Shown: positions 43,128-53,319 of the stretch, in pieces
Layout: each line of letters starts with the position of its first letter
Position numbering within the stretch: the first letter of the stretch is position 1
Source: Prorocentrum cordatum
Lineage: Eukaryota > Sar > Dinophyceae > Prorocentrales > Prorocentraceae
Assembly (NCBI GenBank): GCA_963575745.1
Contig: CAUYUJ010018468.1
Coordinates: 1 to 64,000 of the forward strand
DNA length: 64,000 nucleotides
Reading direction: 5' to 3'
Position numbers and translations under genes: made by a program
Notes under the pieces: model-generated
Database searches by the model: none
The model's input: only the letters and a program-made list of their open reading frames with translations
Told to the model about the DNA's origin: nothing

Positions 43128-43712
43128 TCAACTCCACGCGGGGGGGTCCTCCGTCCTCCAGTAGCTCTGCTTGAACGCGGGAAGAGTCCTCAAGAAATCC
43201 ACGGCTTGCCGCAGGACCCCGCTGTCACCGCTGTCGACGCTCAGCCGGTAGAGGTCGTTCTAATTCGACAGCTCGAAACATATATTGGCAGAGGACCTGA
43301 CAGATGCCTTCTCGGCCTGCAGTACCTCGTGCAACACCGCCGACAGATGTGGCAAGATGTTGCTCCTGGTCGAAGCTCTGCCCCCCCGCGCTGGGGGCCC
43401 CTGTTCGCACGGCAGCCACGTGGGGTGGTGGAGATTTTTCTGAGCGGCGGCTCCAAGGACAGCTCCAGGAGGCGGGGCGGACTCGGCTGGGGCACATGGC
43501 GAGATAATTAACTGCTGGGGCGCATAGGCCGCGGCAGCGGGTGCACGTGCCAGGGGCAAAATGACCCTCATTATGACGCAGGCGTCCCGAATTCGGGGAA
43601 CGCAGGCACCAAACAAGAAAACGGGCGGAAGGAGCAGTCGCACAAGTGGCGCCAGCTCTGACCGTACCGAACAACGCGCAAGGGCGTGGATCACGCCGCG
43701 CTGCGGCGGCAC
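43128..43712 (-). pseudogene. Coding-like fragment with an internal stop
   Basis: One minus-strand frame reads HLSAVLHEVLQAEKASVRSS, then a TAG at 43260, then NDLYRLSVDSGDSGVLRQ and AVDFLRTLPAFKQSYWRTED, to a TGA at 43128-43130. The text on both sides of the stop looks like one protein. No family is recognised. The sequence just after the stop, GTTGATAAAACCGTGTGTGCG, recurs on the plus strand near 39562. Confidence 0.35.
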
Positions 43713-43929
43713 GGAGGGGCCGGGGTGGCCGCACCGCCCAACACGAAGAGGAGGCCAAGGAACAGGAGAGACACGGAGGGCGCAAGGGCACGCGGCGGCA
43801 GGAGAACGGGGGAACAGGTGGAGGCCTCACTCACAGGGACTCACAGGATGCACTTGGGCATGAGAGCGACCGTCCTAGTCAAGGAACCGGCGGCCCTGTC
43901 TTCTGAATCCACAGCCTGCAACTTGCCTG

Positions 43930-45250
43930 ACACTGAGAGTCGGGGGGGTGCAGTCCCCCGGACCACCCTGCGGGAGGGCCGCGATGAACTGCCAAAGGAT
44001 AAACCACTTGTGCAGTAGCTAGAACTCGAAGGCGACGCCCACTGTGGGAAGCGAGTCGTCGACGTCGTCGGCGTACAACGCGGGCAACTGATCCGTCTCA
44101 GGGGACGGGGGCGCAAAGTCGCGAGCGTCAACCGAGGTAACAGAGGCGGACCTGCCGGGGGATCCGCGGTGACCTGCCAAAAGATGAACCACTTGCCAGG
44201 GATACGCTCACCCCAGGCCCGGCCTCAGGTGGCGCCTGGAACGCCGCAAACCAAAACATGTCCTCGCGGGCGATCCGCGCCCCGTCGCAGGGGCTGGAGG
44301 ATCCCGTTCCTGCGGGGTCAGACTGTCGCTGACCAACGCTGTCCGGATCACTCCTTGGCAGCCTCTGCTGTCAGCATGCTCCTCGGAGCCTTGCCAGTGA
44401 GCCTTCAGGATGCCCATTGATGTCCGCGTCGCTCCACGGCATCAGACTCTGTAAAGGGGCGCAGCCAAGAGCCGCAGTGACAGGTGCATCTTCGTTGGGT
44501 AGGGGGGGGGTCCGAGCGGCACTGAGCGCCGCATCAGCACAGAAGGAGGAGGAAGGGGAGGGGAGACGCAGCCAAGAGCCGCACAAACCGGTGAATTGGA
44601 GGAGGAGTAGGAAGAGGCAGCGCCAATGTCGATGCTGTGCGGTCGGAGTCACCTCTGTGATACCTCCACCGCTCCCTGTGGAGGGTATTCAGCGACCGCG
44701 GGGGGGAACAACACGCCAGTCCTCTGGTGGGGGACTGCGCTGTCACTTGCCAAGAGCAGCACGACCTGGAGAATGTACGTGAGGTGTGCCACCACGTGGC
44801 GTGGCACGACGGACGTGACCAATGCCTCCAAACTTGGGATGGTCCGTCGCACTGCCCCGTACCCAGCCAAAGCACACTTGGACGGGGGCGCAGCCGAGAG
44901 CCGCACAAACTGATGAGTGGCAACGTCAGGTGGAGCGCTGGAGGTGGGCCTCTGGCCAACATTCCCAGTCATCCAAAGTGGGTGCCCCGGAGGGGCGACA
45001 TTGACGGCCCCCTGTCCCGTGGGGCAGTCAGGTCTAAGGTGGGACGCGGGGGGGTGGATTATTTCAGCCACCGGGCCCACTGTCCAGGATGGAACCACGA
45101 GACCAGCGTGGGCTGTCTAGTACGCAGCGCATGGGCATTGGCGCACCTCTGTGCCATAAGAGGTAGCACGGGGGTATTAAGGCCAAGGCCTGGCGCTGCG
45201 ACGAAATCTGCCCACGTCGTGGCCAGGAGCAACCACGAGGGAAGCTTGAC
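43930..45250. repeat. Region of degenerate dispersed duplications
   Basis: GCGCAGCCrAGAGCCGCA occurs at about 44459, 44569 and 44889. CTGCCAAArGATrAACCACTTG occurs at about 43990 and 44173. No protein-like frame is found on either strand, so structured non-coding sequence or decayed repeats are possible. Confidence 0.5.
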
Positions 45251-45618
45251 CGTGGGGTGACTGACACCCCCCATTGACCTCAGCCCCCAAGCCCTGCGTC
45301 GCTGTTCGAGGCAAAGGGCCGGTTGAGGACCATGGGGCTGCCAACCCAGCGGGCTCCGCCCACAGGGTCAGCGCGACAGAGACCACCTTGCATTGGGAGG
45401 GGGAGGTTGTTACCAGCTGCCCAAGATCATTGTTGCCCAGGAAGCACGCGTTGCGTTCCATGGCGGGCCGAGTTGCAACTCTGAGAATTGACGTGTCCCG
45501 GTAGACCAGACATGGCTTGAGCCACAGACAAGCTGCGCGGGCCATCCTCCACGAGAAGCAGGGAAGGGAGACGGGCGAGGCGGGCGGGGGGGAAGCGGGT
45601 AGCAAGCACAGCGATAGT

Positions 45619-47366
45619 TTAGGCAACCGGCTCCAGCAGCAGGCCTTTGTCGGCCTTCCGCGCCATGGCGCGGAAGTCGAAGGGGCCGACGAGGGTGCGC
45701 AGCGCCTCGCGAGCAGGGGCGCCCAAGCCAGCGGGCTTGATGCCAGCCCAGGCAGCCTCGAGCAGCTGGCGGCCCTCGGGCCTGAGGTCGGCCCACTGGC
45801 CGGCAGGGGCCAACGCCACATGGCCGGGCCCCGACGTGTCCGCGCGGGTGAGCGAGGGCACATCGCGCTTGCGGCGCAGCCTGAGCTACAATCGGCTGGT
45901 GGCGAACCTCTCCGGGTAGGCCCCGGCGCCCCCCGACCGACATGGGCGTGGCCAACCAGGTAACCAGGCCTCGATCTGGGCGCGGGGGGGCGAGAAGCCT
46001 CGCGCGAGGTCGCGCTCCATGTGGACGCGAACCGCAGCCTCGTCGCACCCCCGCGCCACGAGTTGGCTCCACGCGCCCAGCCGGCCCAGCGGGTACCCGA
46101 AGGGCCCGCTGACCCAGGGGGCGCTCCGGAGCAGGGCACCGACGACGTTGGCCCGGCAGGCGCTCCAGCCCTCCGACGTCGTGAGCACCTGCAGGAACTC
46201 GGAGCGTGAGCCCACCGACTCGAGGCCCTTGCTGGGGCTGGCGATGCCGAGGGCCGCCATGGCTTTCGAGACGCCAGCGCTGCGAACCACGTCGGCGAAG
46301 AACGCCTCGACGTCGTCGCCGAGCACCCTGTAGAAATCGGGCTCGACTCCGACGTCGAGGCAGATGGACAGGGGGAGCGCCACCGCGAGGATGCTGTCCA
46401 ACACCTGCGTGCTCCGCCAGCCGCTTCCGACTCCGCGGTCGCGTGGCACCTCGAGGCCGGCCACGGTGACGCCCTGGTCGAAAAGCAGGTCTGGCAACCC
46501 GGCCATGGCCTCCGCGTAGCCAGGCGGAGGGCATGCACCCGCCTCGTTGGCAGATGGTCGAAGTGCCTGATGCCGAGGGCCAGGGCGCGCTGCCCGGCGG
46601 CGAGGCAGGCGCGGGCCCGCTCCTGGCCCGCGGGCCCTCCACGCCAGCCGGCCCCGGCGTAGCCGGTGCACCGCCCCAGGATGGCCTCGGCATGCTGGAG
46701 GAGCCAGGCCTCCCTGACGTGGACGTGCAGACCGGACGGGAGCGTGTCCCTGGCCTTCTTGCGCTCGCGCTTGACGAAGGGACGCTGGGGGGTGGCTTGA
46801 AACCGGGCGGCAGGCAGCAGGCGCACCCCTCCCGGCCGGCCGCGACACCAGCCCACCCCGCCAGCTTCGACCTCCCCGAGGCAGCGAAGCCTGCATATGA
46901 ACCGCTCGCCCTCTGGCTGCGTGGGACCCACGCGCCCGGTGGAACCACTGGTCGCCCACTTGCCGGGCGCCCTGAGCACCTCGTCCCACGGGACGAAGCG
47001 CTCGTCGTCTCGTCTCTGCGATCCCCCGATCCTCTGCGCTAGGAGGTCCAGCCCCCTGAGGAAGTGGCGCTCGACCGTCAGCGCCTGCCACTTGGTGAGG
47101 TGAGGGGCGTGCTCGCCGGCACACCACGCACGCACCCTGTGCAGCTGTGCGCGCTCGGCTGGGACCCATGAGCCAGGGTGGGTCGCGCTGCCGAAGAATG
47201 TAATGTGTTGAGGCCCTGCAGGTACCGCCACGCCCCGTGCTTGCGCCCCTCCGGCCACCACGTGGGCCCCGCTGTTGAGCCAGCCCAGATGCCACCCCTC
47301 TTGCCCCTGCTCTGGAGGCGCGGCCGCCCACCGCCGAAGATGCGCCGCCTTGCTGCTGCCATCCGC
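45619..47366 (-). pseudogene. Toti-like viral RNA-dependent RNA polymerase, endogenous and broken
   Basis: The order along the minus strand matches totivirus polymerases. A basic KRERKKARD patch at about 46741-46780 fits motif F. A poor match to motif A (HFDHLPT, about 46550) follows. Motif B is SGWRST (46408-46425), and motif C is VLGDDVEAFF, with GDD at 46312-46320. Downstream is a GIASPSKGLESVGSRSEFLQ segment resembling the totivirus K...EFLR region, then RVHMERDLARGF. GDD followed by Val, and SGWR with Thr two residues later, are typical of totiviruses. It is open from 47366, shifts frame near 46545, has a TAG at 45886-45888 and ends at 45619. At about 580 codons it is shorter than usual (700-900). 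The motif A Asp is not clear, so an active enzyme is unlikely. A virus family of protists and fungi. Confidence 0.82.
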
Positions 47367-47465
47367 CTACGACCGTCTGCCTGCGCCGACGCAGAGCCGG
47401 CCCCGCGCCCACCGCACTTGCTCCTCCGGGCCTCGAAGGGGCGCTGGCCCGGAGGAGGGCTGCTG

Positions 47466-50400
47466 TCAGTTGGGGGGCGCAGCCCTGCCGCCGATGGCCG
47501 CGCGCGCGGCGATCGGGTCGGCAAGCTGCCGGAAGTAGCGGGCGTTGGGCGTTGCAGCCTGGGCGCCCGGGCGGTGGTCGAGCGCGACGCGCGGCGGCAG
47601 CAGGCCGGCGCGGGCGCGCGCCAGAGGCGCCTCTGCCGTGCCAGGGCCGCCGCGCGCGATGGCAGGCCTGAAGTCGCCCGGCGGGGGCGCCGGCCTGACA
47701 GGGGTCGACCCGTGCGTGAAGGGCTGGCCCCGCATGTCCACGTCGACCCACGCGGCCTTGCCTCGCCAGACGGGGGCGATGCACCAGCCGTCAGAGTGCA
47801 CCAGGCGGGGAAGGGGCCCCTGCCACCCCAGGGCGCTCTGGTCGCCCCTTGTGACGAGCAAGGGCATCGTGTCGGCCAAGTACGCCAGCCGCTGGCCCTT
47901 GATGACCTGCGGTGCCGTGCCAGGCGGTTTCTGGCCACGCCGATCGAGGAGCGGCGCCCGCAGCGGCTCGCGGATCCCAGGCCCCTGAGCGGCAGGGAAC
48001 CCGACCTGCTGCCCCCGCGCCAGGTCGCCGCCCGCGATCGCCAGCCCAGGGACCGTCACCTGGCCCAGGGCTGGGCCCTCCTGGTAGGGCTCGCCGGCCA
48101 CGACCGCCGCCACTGCCGTCGGGCGCCGCTCGACCATCGTCAGCGCGTCGACGAAGAGGTCGGGGGCGGCGGGGAGCAGGGCCCGCACGCCGTTGTTGGG
48201 CCAGAGGAAGGCGAAGCCTCCCGCAACGAGCTGCGCGTGCGTTGGGGCGAACGGGGCCAGGCCCCAGGACGGCCACCCTCCCCCAAGCCCGACCCCAAGT
48301 GCCACGATGGCTGCGCTCTCGCTGCCGAACCCCTGGGCGTCCCAGAACCGGACGACCGCCGCTCGGTGGTTGCTGAGCGGCGCCGCTGCTTCCTGCTGCA
48401 TGTCGTCGCTGCACCACGTCGGAAGCATCATGCAGTGGCAGAGGCCCCGCCCGGCCGTGACCCTGCACGAGGCCACAGCACGGTCCCGGAGCGCCTCGAG
48501 AGCCACCGCAAGCTGCTCGATCGCCAGCAGGCCGAAGCCAGGGCCGATCGGGACGAGCTCCGCAGCCTGCATGCGCGAGGGGGCGCACTTCAGGTCCGCC
48601 CAGACGATCTGGGGCAGGGAGATCTGGAACGTCTCCCCGCCGCTGACCTCCAGCTGGGCGTGCCCTCGGCCCTGCCAGTCCGCCTCGAACTCGGCGGCGA
48701 TCCGACGCTGCTCGACGCGACGGTCAAGCATGCCCACCCCCCGACGGGCGTCTGGATCACCGAAGATGGCCTGAACCCTGTCGGCGCAGTGCTCGACGGG
48801 GATGACCGGGCCGGCCGCCCCACCCAGAGCCGGCGGGCATAGCCTGGCCGCCTCGATGCCCGCGGACTGCGGGAGGTTCTGGACCTTGGCGCAGTTGCGG
48901 GCCGGGTCAGCGTCGCTGATGCCCACCTCAACCACGACCGCGTCGACGACGTGCCGCGCCCAACCGCGCGCCGCCGCCTCGTTGGCGTAGGACGAGCCCT
49001 CTGAGCCAGCAGCGGCGCCCGCATCCCCGTTGAGGCGGTCCGTGCGCCCGCCCCGCCTGAAGTGCCAGACCGTGAACCCGGTGGCCATCGAGACCGGGGC
49101 GGCACCATGGTACTGGCGCCCCAACAGGCGGGCGACCCAGGATGGCGCCACGTTCAGGCCCGTGTTGAACACCCCGTAGACCACGGTCGCGTCGCTCGGG
49201 AGGCACAGTCCACCTCCGAACGCGCGCTCGAGCTCGGCCCAGCAGAGGTGCGGCCAGTCCGCCGCCCCGACGATGTTCGCCAGGGGACCCCACCAGTAGC
49301 TGAGGTGGCACGTGGCTTCGCCAACGCACTTCCCCCGCATGGCGAGGCACACCTCGCCGAGCCAGGCCGCTGCGTCGTCGGTGCAGGAGCCCGCCGGCGA
49401 CGCGACATGCCGCAAGGGGTCCATGGGCACCTCCGCCTGGAACCCCACGTTGCGCATCGCGCACGTGAAGCGGCACGCGTCGAGCTCGCCGTTGTAGCCG
49501 GCCTGGCTCCAGAACCACCGCAGTGCCGACGCCCAGTCGGGCTTGGTGTCGTAGCGGGGCCTCGACCGCCCCACCCACGTCACCGCCGCATCAGGGGCCC
49601 CGAGGAGCAGGCACTCGCACCACGCGAGGACGAAGGCGTCCGACTGGCCCTGCGCCGTGCCCGCGCTGCGGGGCTGGGGCACGGGCATGGAGATGCCCTG
49701 GTCGGGGTCGCCCGGCTGGGTGGTGCGCCACCACCACACGCCCTTGGCCTCCGCCACCTCCTTCTGGAGGGGCAGCATCCCCGAGAGGGGGTCCTCTGCG
49801 GCCTCCTCGAAGAGGCGCGCATCCCATGACCAGCGGCGGCGCCGCCAGGGTTCGCCATGCGCATCCCTCTGGACGCGCTCGAAGGCGTACCCGGCCGCCG
49901 ACCTGCAGCTCGTTGCCCAGCCCTCCGCCGCGGCGGACTGCGCCCCGATGACCAGCCTCGACCGGCTCTGCTGGACGGTCAGGTCGTAGTCCCTTCTCAG
50001 CTGGCCCCGCTCCAGCTCGCTGTTGTACACAGCCGTGCTGGCCTGCATGCTCCCTACCGCAGGGGCGACCCTCGGCATGGGGCTCGTCTGGGGGCCCAGC
50101 GCTCCTCGACTGGCCCAGAGGGTCTGGGGGGCTGTGGCCGCTGCCTCGACCTGGAGCAGCCCCTCGCCTGACCGGAGGCTCTGCCGGAAGTTCCTGTTCA
50201 CCGCCTGGTGCGCAGTCTCCAAGAGCTGCTGCGCAGCGGCGGCCCTGTCGTCTACCCCACTGCCTCCCACGTCCTGATCCTGAGAGGACCTCGAAGCATC
50301 CTCGCGCTGCTTGCGCGCCCGCAACTCTTCCGCCTCGGCTGCCAGGGCGGCGGCCGCATCGAACCCCGGGGGGGCTGACGCGGGCTGTCCTGGGCCCGCA

Positions 50401-50474
50401 ACGCGCTCGGTTGCCAGAGCTCCTGGCTCCTCCGCAGCGGCCCCCTCCTGTGGACGTGTGTGTCCCAGCTTCAT
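47466..50474 (-). CDS. Putative toti-like capsid (Gag) ORF, 1,002 codons
   Basis: An uninterrupted frame from the ATG at 50474 (MKLGHTRPQEGAAAEE) to the TGA at 47466. No domain is recognisable, which is normal because totivirus capsid proteins are poorly conserved. It lies directly 5' of the polymerase on the same strand, as capsid does in totivirus genomes, and the two together span about 4.86 kb. Its length exceeds typical Gag (about 650-980). It is in the same frame as the start of the polymerase. That polymerase is separated from it by 96 nt and a second stop (TAG 47367-47369), so no frameshift-type fusion is visible now. The N-terminal third is Ala/Arg/Gln-rich; the middle is Trp- and Cys-rich. 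A long intact frame beside a broken polymerase suggests fairly recent integration or retention. Confidence 0.6.
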   Translation of the reverse strand: MKLGHTRPQEGAAAEEPGALATERVAGPGQPASAPPGFDAAAALAAEAEELRARKQREDASRSSQDQDVGGSGVDDRAAAAQQLLETAHQAVNRNFRQSLRSGEGLLQVEAAATAPQTLWASRGALGPQTSPMPRVAPAVGSMQASTAVYNSELERGQLRRDYDLTVQQSRSRLVIGAQSAAAEGWATSCRSAAGYAFERVQRDAHGEPWRRRRWSWDARLFEEAAEDPLSGMLPLQKEVAEAKGVWWWRTTQPGDPDQGISMPVPQPRSAGTAQGQSDAFVLAWCECLLLGAPDAAVTWVGRSRPRYDTKPDWASALRWFWSQAGYNGELDACRFTCAMRNVGFQAEVPMDPLRHVASPAGSCTDDAAAWLGEVCLAMRGKCVGEATCHLSYWWGPLANIVGAADWPHLCWAELERAFGGGLCLPSDATVVYGVFNTGLNVAPSWVARLLGRQYHGAAPVSMATGFTVWHFRRGGRTDRLNGDAGAAAGSEGSSYANEAAARGWARHVVDAVVVEVGISDADPARNCAKVQNLPQSAGIEAARLCPPALGGAAGPVIPVEHCADRVQAIFGDPDARRGVGMLDRRVEQRRIAAEFEADWQGRGHAQLEVSGGETFQISLPQIVWADLKCAPSRMQAAELVPIGPGFGLLAIEQLAVALEALRDRAVASCRVTAGRGLCHCMMLPTWCSDDMQQEAAAPLSNHRAAVVRFWDAQGFGSESAAIVALGVGLGGGWPSWGLAPFAPTHAQLVAGGFAFLWPNNGVRALLPAAPDLFVDALTMVERRPTAVAAVVAGEPYQEGPALGQVTVPGLAIAGGDLARGQQVGFPAAQGPGIREPLRAPLLDRRGQKPPGTAPQVIKGQRLAYLADTMPLLVTRGDQSALGWQGPLPRLVHSDGWCIAPVWRGKAAWVDVDMRGQPFTHGSTPVRPAPPPGDFRPAIARGGPGTAEAPLARARAGLLPPRVALDHRPGAQAATPNARYFRQLADPIAARAAIGGRAAPPN

Positions 50475-50519
50475 GGTGTGACATAAAGCCAGGGTGGTGG
50501 GGATACGCGAAGCGTAAAG

Positions 50520-50960
50520 AATTCCTGTTCGACAAACAAGAAATGATTAAGGTATTCTGCGGGAGGCTGGGACTCGGCCGTTTCCTATTGAATTCCCATT
50601 CAACAAGACGTAGGTTCATGGGGAATTCTGCTGGAGGCTGGGGCTCGACCATTTCCTATTCAATTCCCAATCAAAAGCCACACATTATTCAGGAATTCTG
50701 CTGGGGGCCGAGACTCGGCCAATGCTATTTGAATTCTCAGTCAAAAACTTATACACAAAAAGTATTCAGGAATTCTGCTGGAGGCTGGGACTCGACTCTT
50801 TCCTATTGAACTCCCATTCAAAAACCAATAAACTAATCAAATACTTCTGCTGGAGGGTGGGACTCGACAGTTTCACATTGAATTCCCATTCAAAAGCCAA
50901 CAACAATGTACGGAATTCTGTTGGAGGCTGGGGCTCGGCCATGTCCCATTGAATTCCTAA
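50520..50960 (+). repeat. Six tandem ~71-bp repeats next to the toti-like element
   Basis: ATTCTGCTGGAGGCTGGGACTCGAC-type units begin at 50554, 50625, 50695, 50772, 50844 and 50915 (spacings 71, 70, 77, 72, 71). Each continues TTTCCTATTGAATTCCCATTCAAAA. The array starts about 50 bp upstream of the capsid ORF start. Confidence 0.9.
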
Positions 50961-51054
50961 GAACCCTGGGGGTGCCGTAAGGGCGTCGGCGAGAGTTTGT
51001 GCCGTCTTACTGGACAATGGGAACCCTTGCGTTTCTATTGGAACCATGCTCTGA

Positions 51055-51270
51055 ATGCTGCGACACGAAGGTGACGTGTGAAACTGCCCTGTTTCTGCAT
51101 TTCTTAAGAAGGCCCTAGTGCTTGCTTACTAATGAATATAGTACATGAAGGTGACGTGTGGTGCAAGCGACACGAAGGTGACCTGTGAAACTGACGTGTT
51201 TCTTGATTATCCCATAAGAGGTCCGATACTGTCGTTTTACATTCTATAGTACACGAAGGTGACGTTTGGT
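51055..51270 (+). repeat. Two ~110-bp tandem repeats
   Basis: GCGACACGAAGGTGACGTGTGAAACTG (about 51059) recurs near 51168. ATAGTACAyGAAGGTGACGT recurs near 51137 and 51247. There are two full units plus a partial one. Confidence 0.8.
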
Positions 51271-51298
51271 CAGACACGTAGACCATGTATGGCCCGAC

Positions 51299-51359
51299 CT
51301 ACTACTACTACTACTACTACGACTACTACTACGACTACGACTACGACTACTACTACTAC

Positions 51360-51409
<50 letters not shown>

Positions 51410-51454
51410 TTACATACTACTACATACTACTACATACTACCACATACTACTACA

Positions 51455-51493
<39 letters not shown>

Positions 51494-51495
51494 CA

Positions 51496-51555
<60 letters not shown>

Positions 51556-51641
51556 AGACTACGACTACGACTACGACTACGAAGACAACTACGACTACGA
51601 CTACGACGACGCCTACGACTACGACTGCTACTACGACGACG

Positions 51642-51674
<33 letters not shown>

Positions 51675-51731
51675 GCTACTACTACTGCTACTACTACTAC
51701 GACGACTACCACTTCTCTACTACGACTACTC

Positions 51732-51780
<49 letters not shown>

Positions 51781-51823
51781 GACGACTACTACTTCTACTA
51801 CTACTACTACTACTACTACTACG

Positions 51824-51862
<39 letters not shown>

Positions 51863-51940
51863 GCTATTACTACTACTACGAATACTTGTACTACTACGAC
51901 TACGACTACGATTACGACTACGACTACGACTACGACGACG

Positions 51941-51989
<49 letters not shown>

Positions 51990-52070
51990 TTACTACACCT
52001 ACGACTACGACTACGACTACGACTACGACTACGACTACGACTACGGCTACGACTACGACTACGACTACGA

Positions 52071-52102
<32 letters not shown>

Positions 52103-52115
52103 ACTGCTGCTGATA
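51299..52115 (+). repeat. 0.8-kb (TAC)n/(GACTAC)n microsatellite
   Basis: An almost unbroken TAC array with GACTAC and GACGAC variants and a short TGC tail. Frames of more than 200 codons (poly-Tyr, poly-Thr, poly-Leu, poly-Val) are repeat artefacts. Confidence 0.95.
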
Positions 52116-52129
52116 CTCATCCTGTCCTA

Positions 52130-52920
52130 TCCTCACTCGCTCCCTGCCTCCCTCTTTCCCTCCCTCCCTCCATTCTTCCCCCTGCCCTCCCCTACCCTTC
52201 CCTTCCCTTCCCTCCCCTCCCCTCCCCATCCCCTCCCCGCCCTCCGTCTCCCCTCCCCTACCCATTCATCCATCCATCTATCTATCCATCCTCCCCGAAG
52301 AAAAAGATAGGAGAGCCAAAATCGAATCGATAAGTCGGATCGACAATCGAAATGGATCGGATCGGCGGAAGCCGGCAGCCGAGTCGGGAAAAGTCGAATC
52401 GGCGGAAATCGGCAGGTTATAAAGTTTCTACAGAGAAATCGGAGCCCAAATCGGAATCCGAAATCGAATCGAATCGGAATCGGCGGCCATCGAAATCGAA
52501 TCGAACCGAATCGGCGGCATCGGAATGAGCCCTGCGGAGGAGGAGGAGGAGGGGGAAGATGAGGAGGATGAGGAGGAGGAGGAGGAGGAGGAAAAAGAAG
52601 AGGAGGGCGAGGAGGAGGAGGGGAGGGAGGGAGGGAGGGAGGGAGGGAAGGAGGAGGAGGAGGAAATTCTGCCACGGCAGTCGGCTGCGGGCAGCCCGCC
52701 CGCACCCAGTCCCGCGATGAACGCCGCCTGCGCCTGCCTCTGCCTCGCGCGGCAGATGGGGGAGAGAGGCAGCAGGCAGACAAGCAGACAGGGAAACTGG
52801 CAGACGGGCAGGCAGGCAGGCAGACGGGCAGGCAGGCAGGGAGGCAGGCAGGCAGTGAGGCAGGAAGGCAGGCAGGCGGGCAGAGAAAGAGAGAGGTAGA
52901 GGCGGGGCAGAGAGCGCCAG
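52130..52920. repeat. Compound low-complexity block
   Basis: Successive simple repeats: CCCTCC-rich at 52135-52270, AATCGGAATCGAATCGG words at 52318-52525, GGA/GGGAGG at 52535-52665, and GGCAGGCAGACGGG repeats at 52785-52880. No gene is supported. Confidence 0.8.
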
Positions 52921-53319
52921 GAGGAGGAGGGGCCGTGGACGAAAACCCAGACCCTGGAGGCCAAGCCGTTCATCCATGCCCTGCCCCTCCCCTGGCAGCC
53001 AGATTGGGGGCTGGGGCATGGAGCGAGCGTCGATCCCCGGCCTCGGGTCGGCGCTGGACCTCCCTGGCGGCGCCGGAGGCGGCGCCGGAGGCGCTGCCAG
53101 GGGGCGCCCAGCGCCGATCCAAGAGGTCCGCTCGGGCCTCCGAGAGCGTACGCCCATGCCGCCCGTGCTCCTCGATCGAGGACCTCCGCAGGAGCCCGGA
53201 GGGCCTCGCGGGCGGCCGGGGGCCTCCGCGCAGGCGGACCGCCGCACACCTCCAGAGGCCCCCGGCAGGTTCGAAGCCGCCCTCGGGGACCTGCTGATCC
53301 GGTCGACCCAGACCCGGGT

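Noticed and set aside
45410-46948. 512-codon minus-strand ORF overlapping the polymerase
   Set aside because: Third frame of the polymerase region. It lacks all polymerase motifs and is Pro/Arg/Ser-rich.
47178-48842. 554-codon plus-strand ORF opposite the viral capsid
   Set aside because: Antisense shadow in G+C-rich DNA. The minus-strand frame is longer and continuous.
45619-50474. Dinornavirus-type (positive-strand) endogenous element
   Set aside because: The SGWRxT and GDDV spacing and the capsid-then-polymerase order fit toti-like dsRNA viruses better. No protease or positive-strand motifs are seen.
51259-52113. Poly-Tyr/Thr/Leu/Ser/Val frames in the TAC array
   Set aside because: Pure microsatellite. 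All frames are open by arithmetic.
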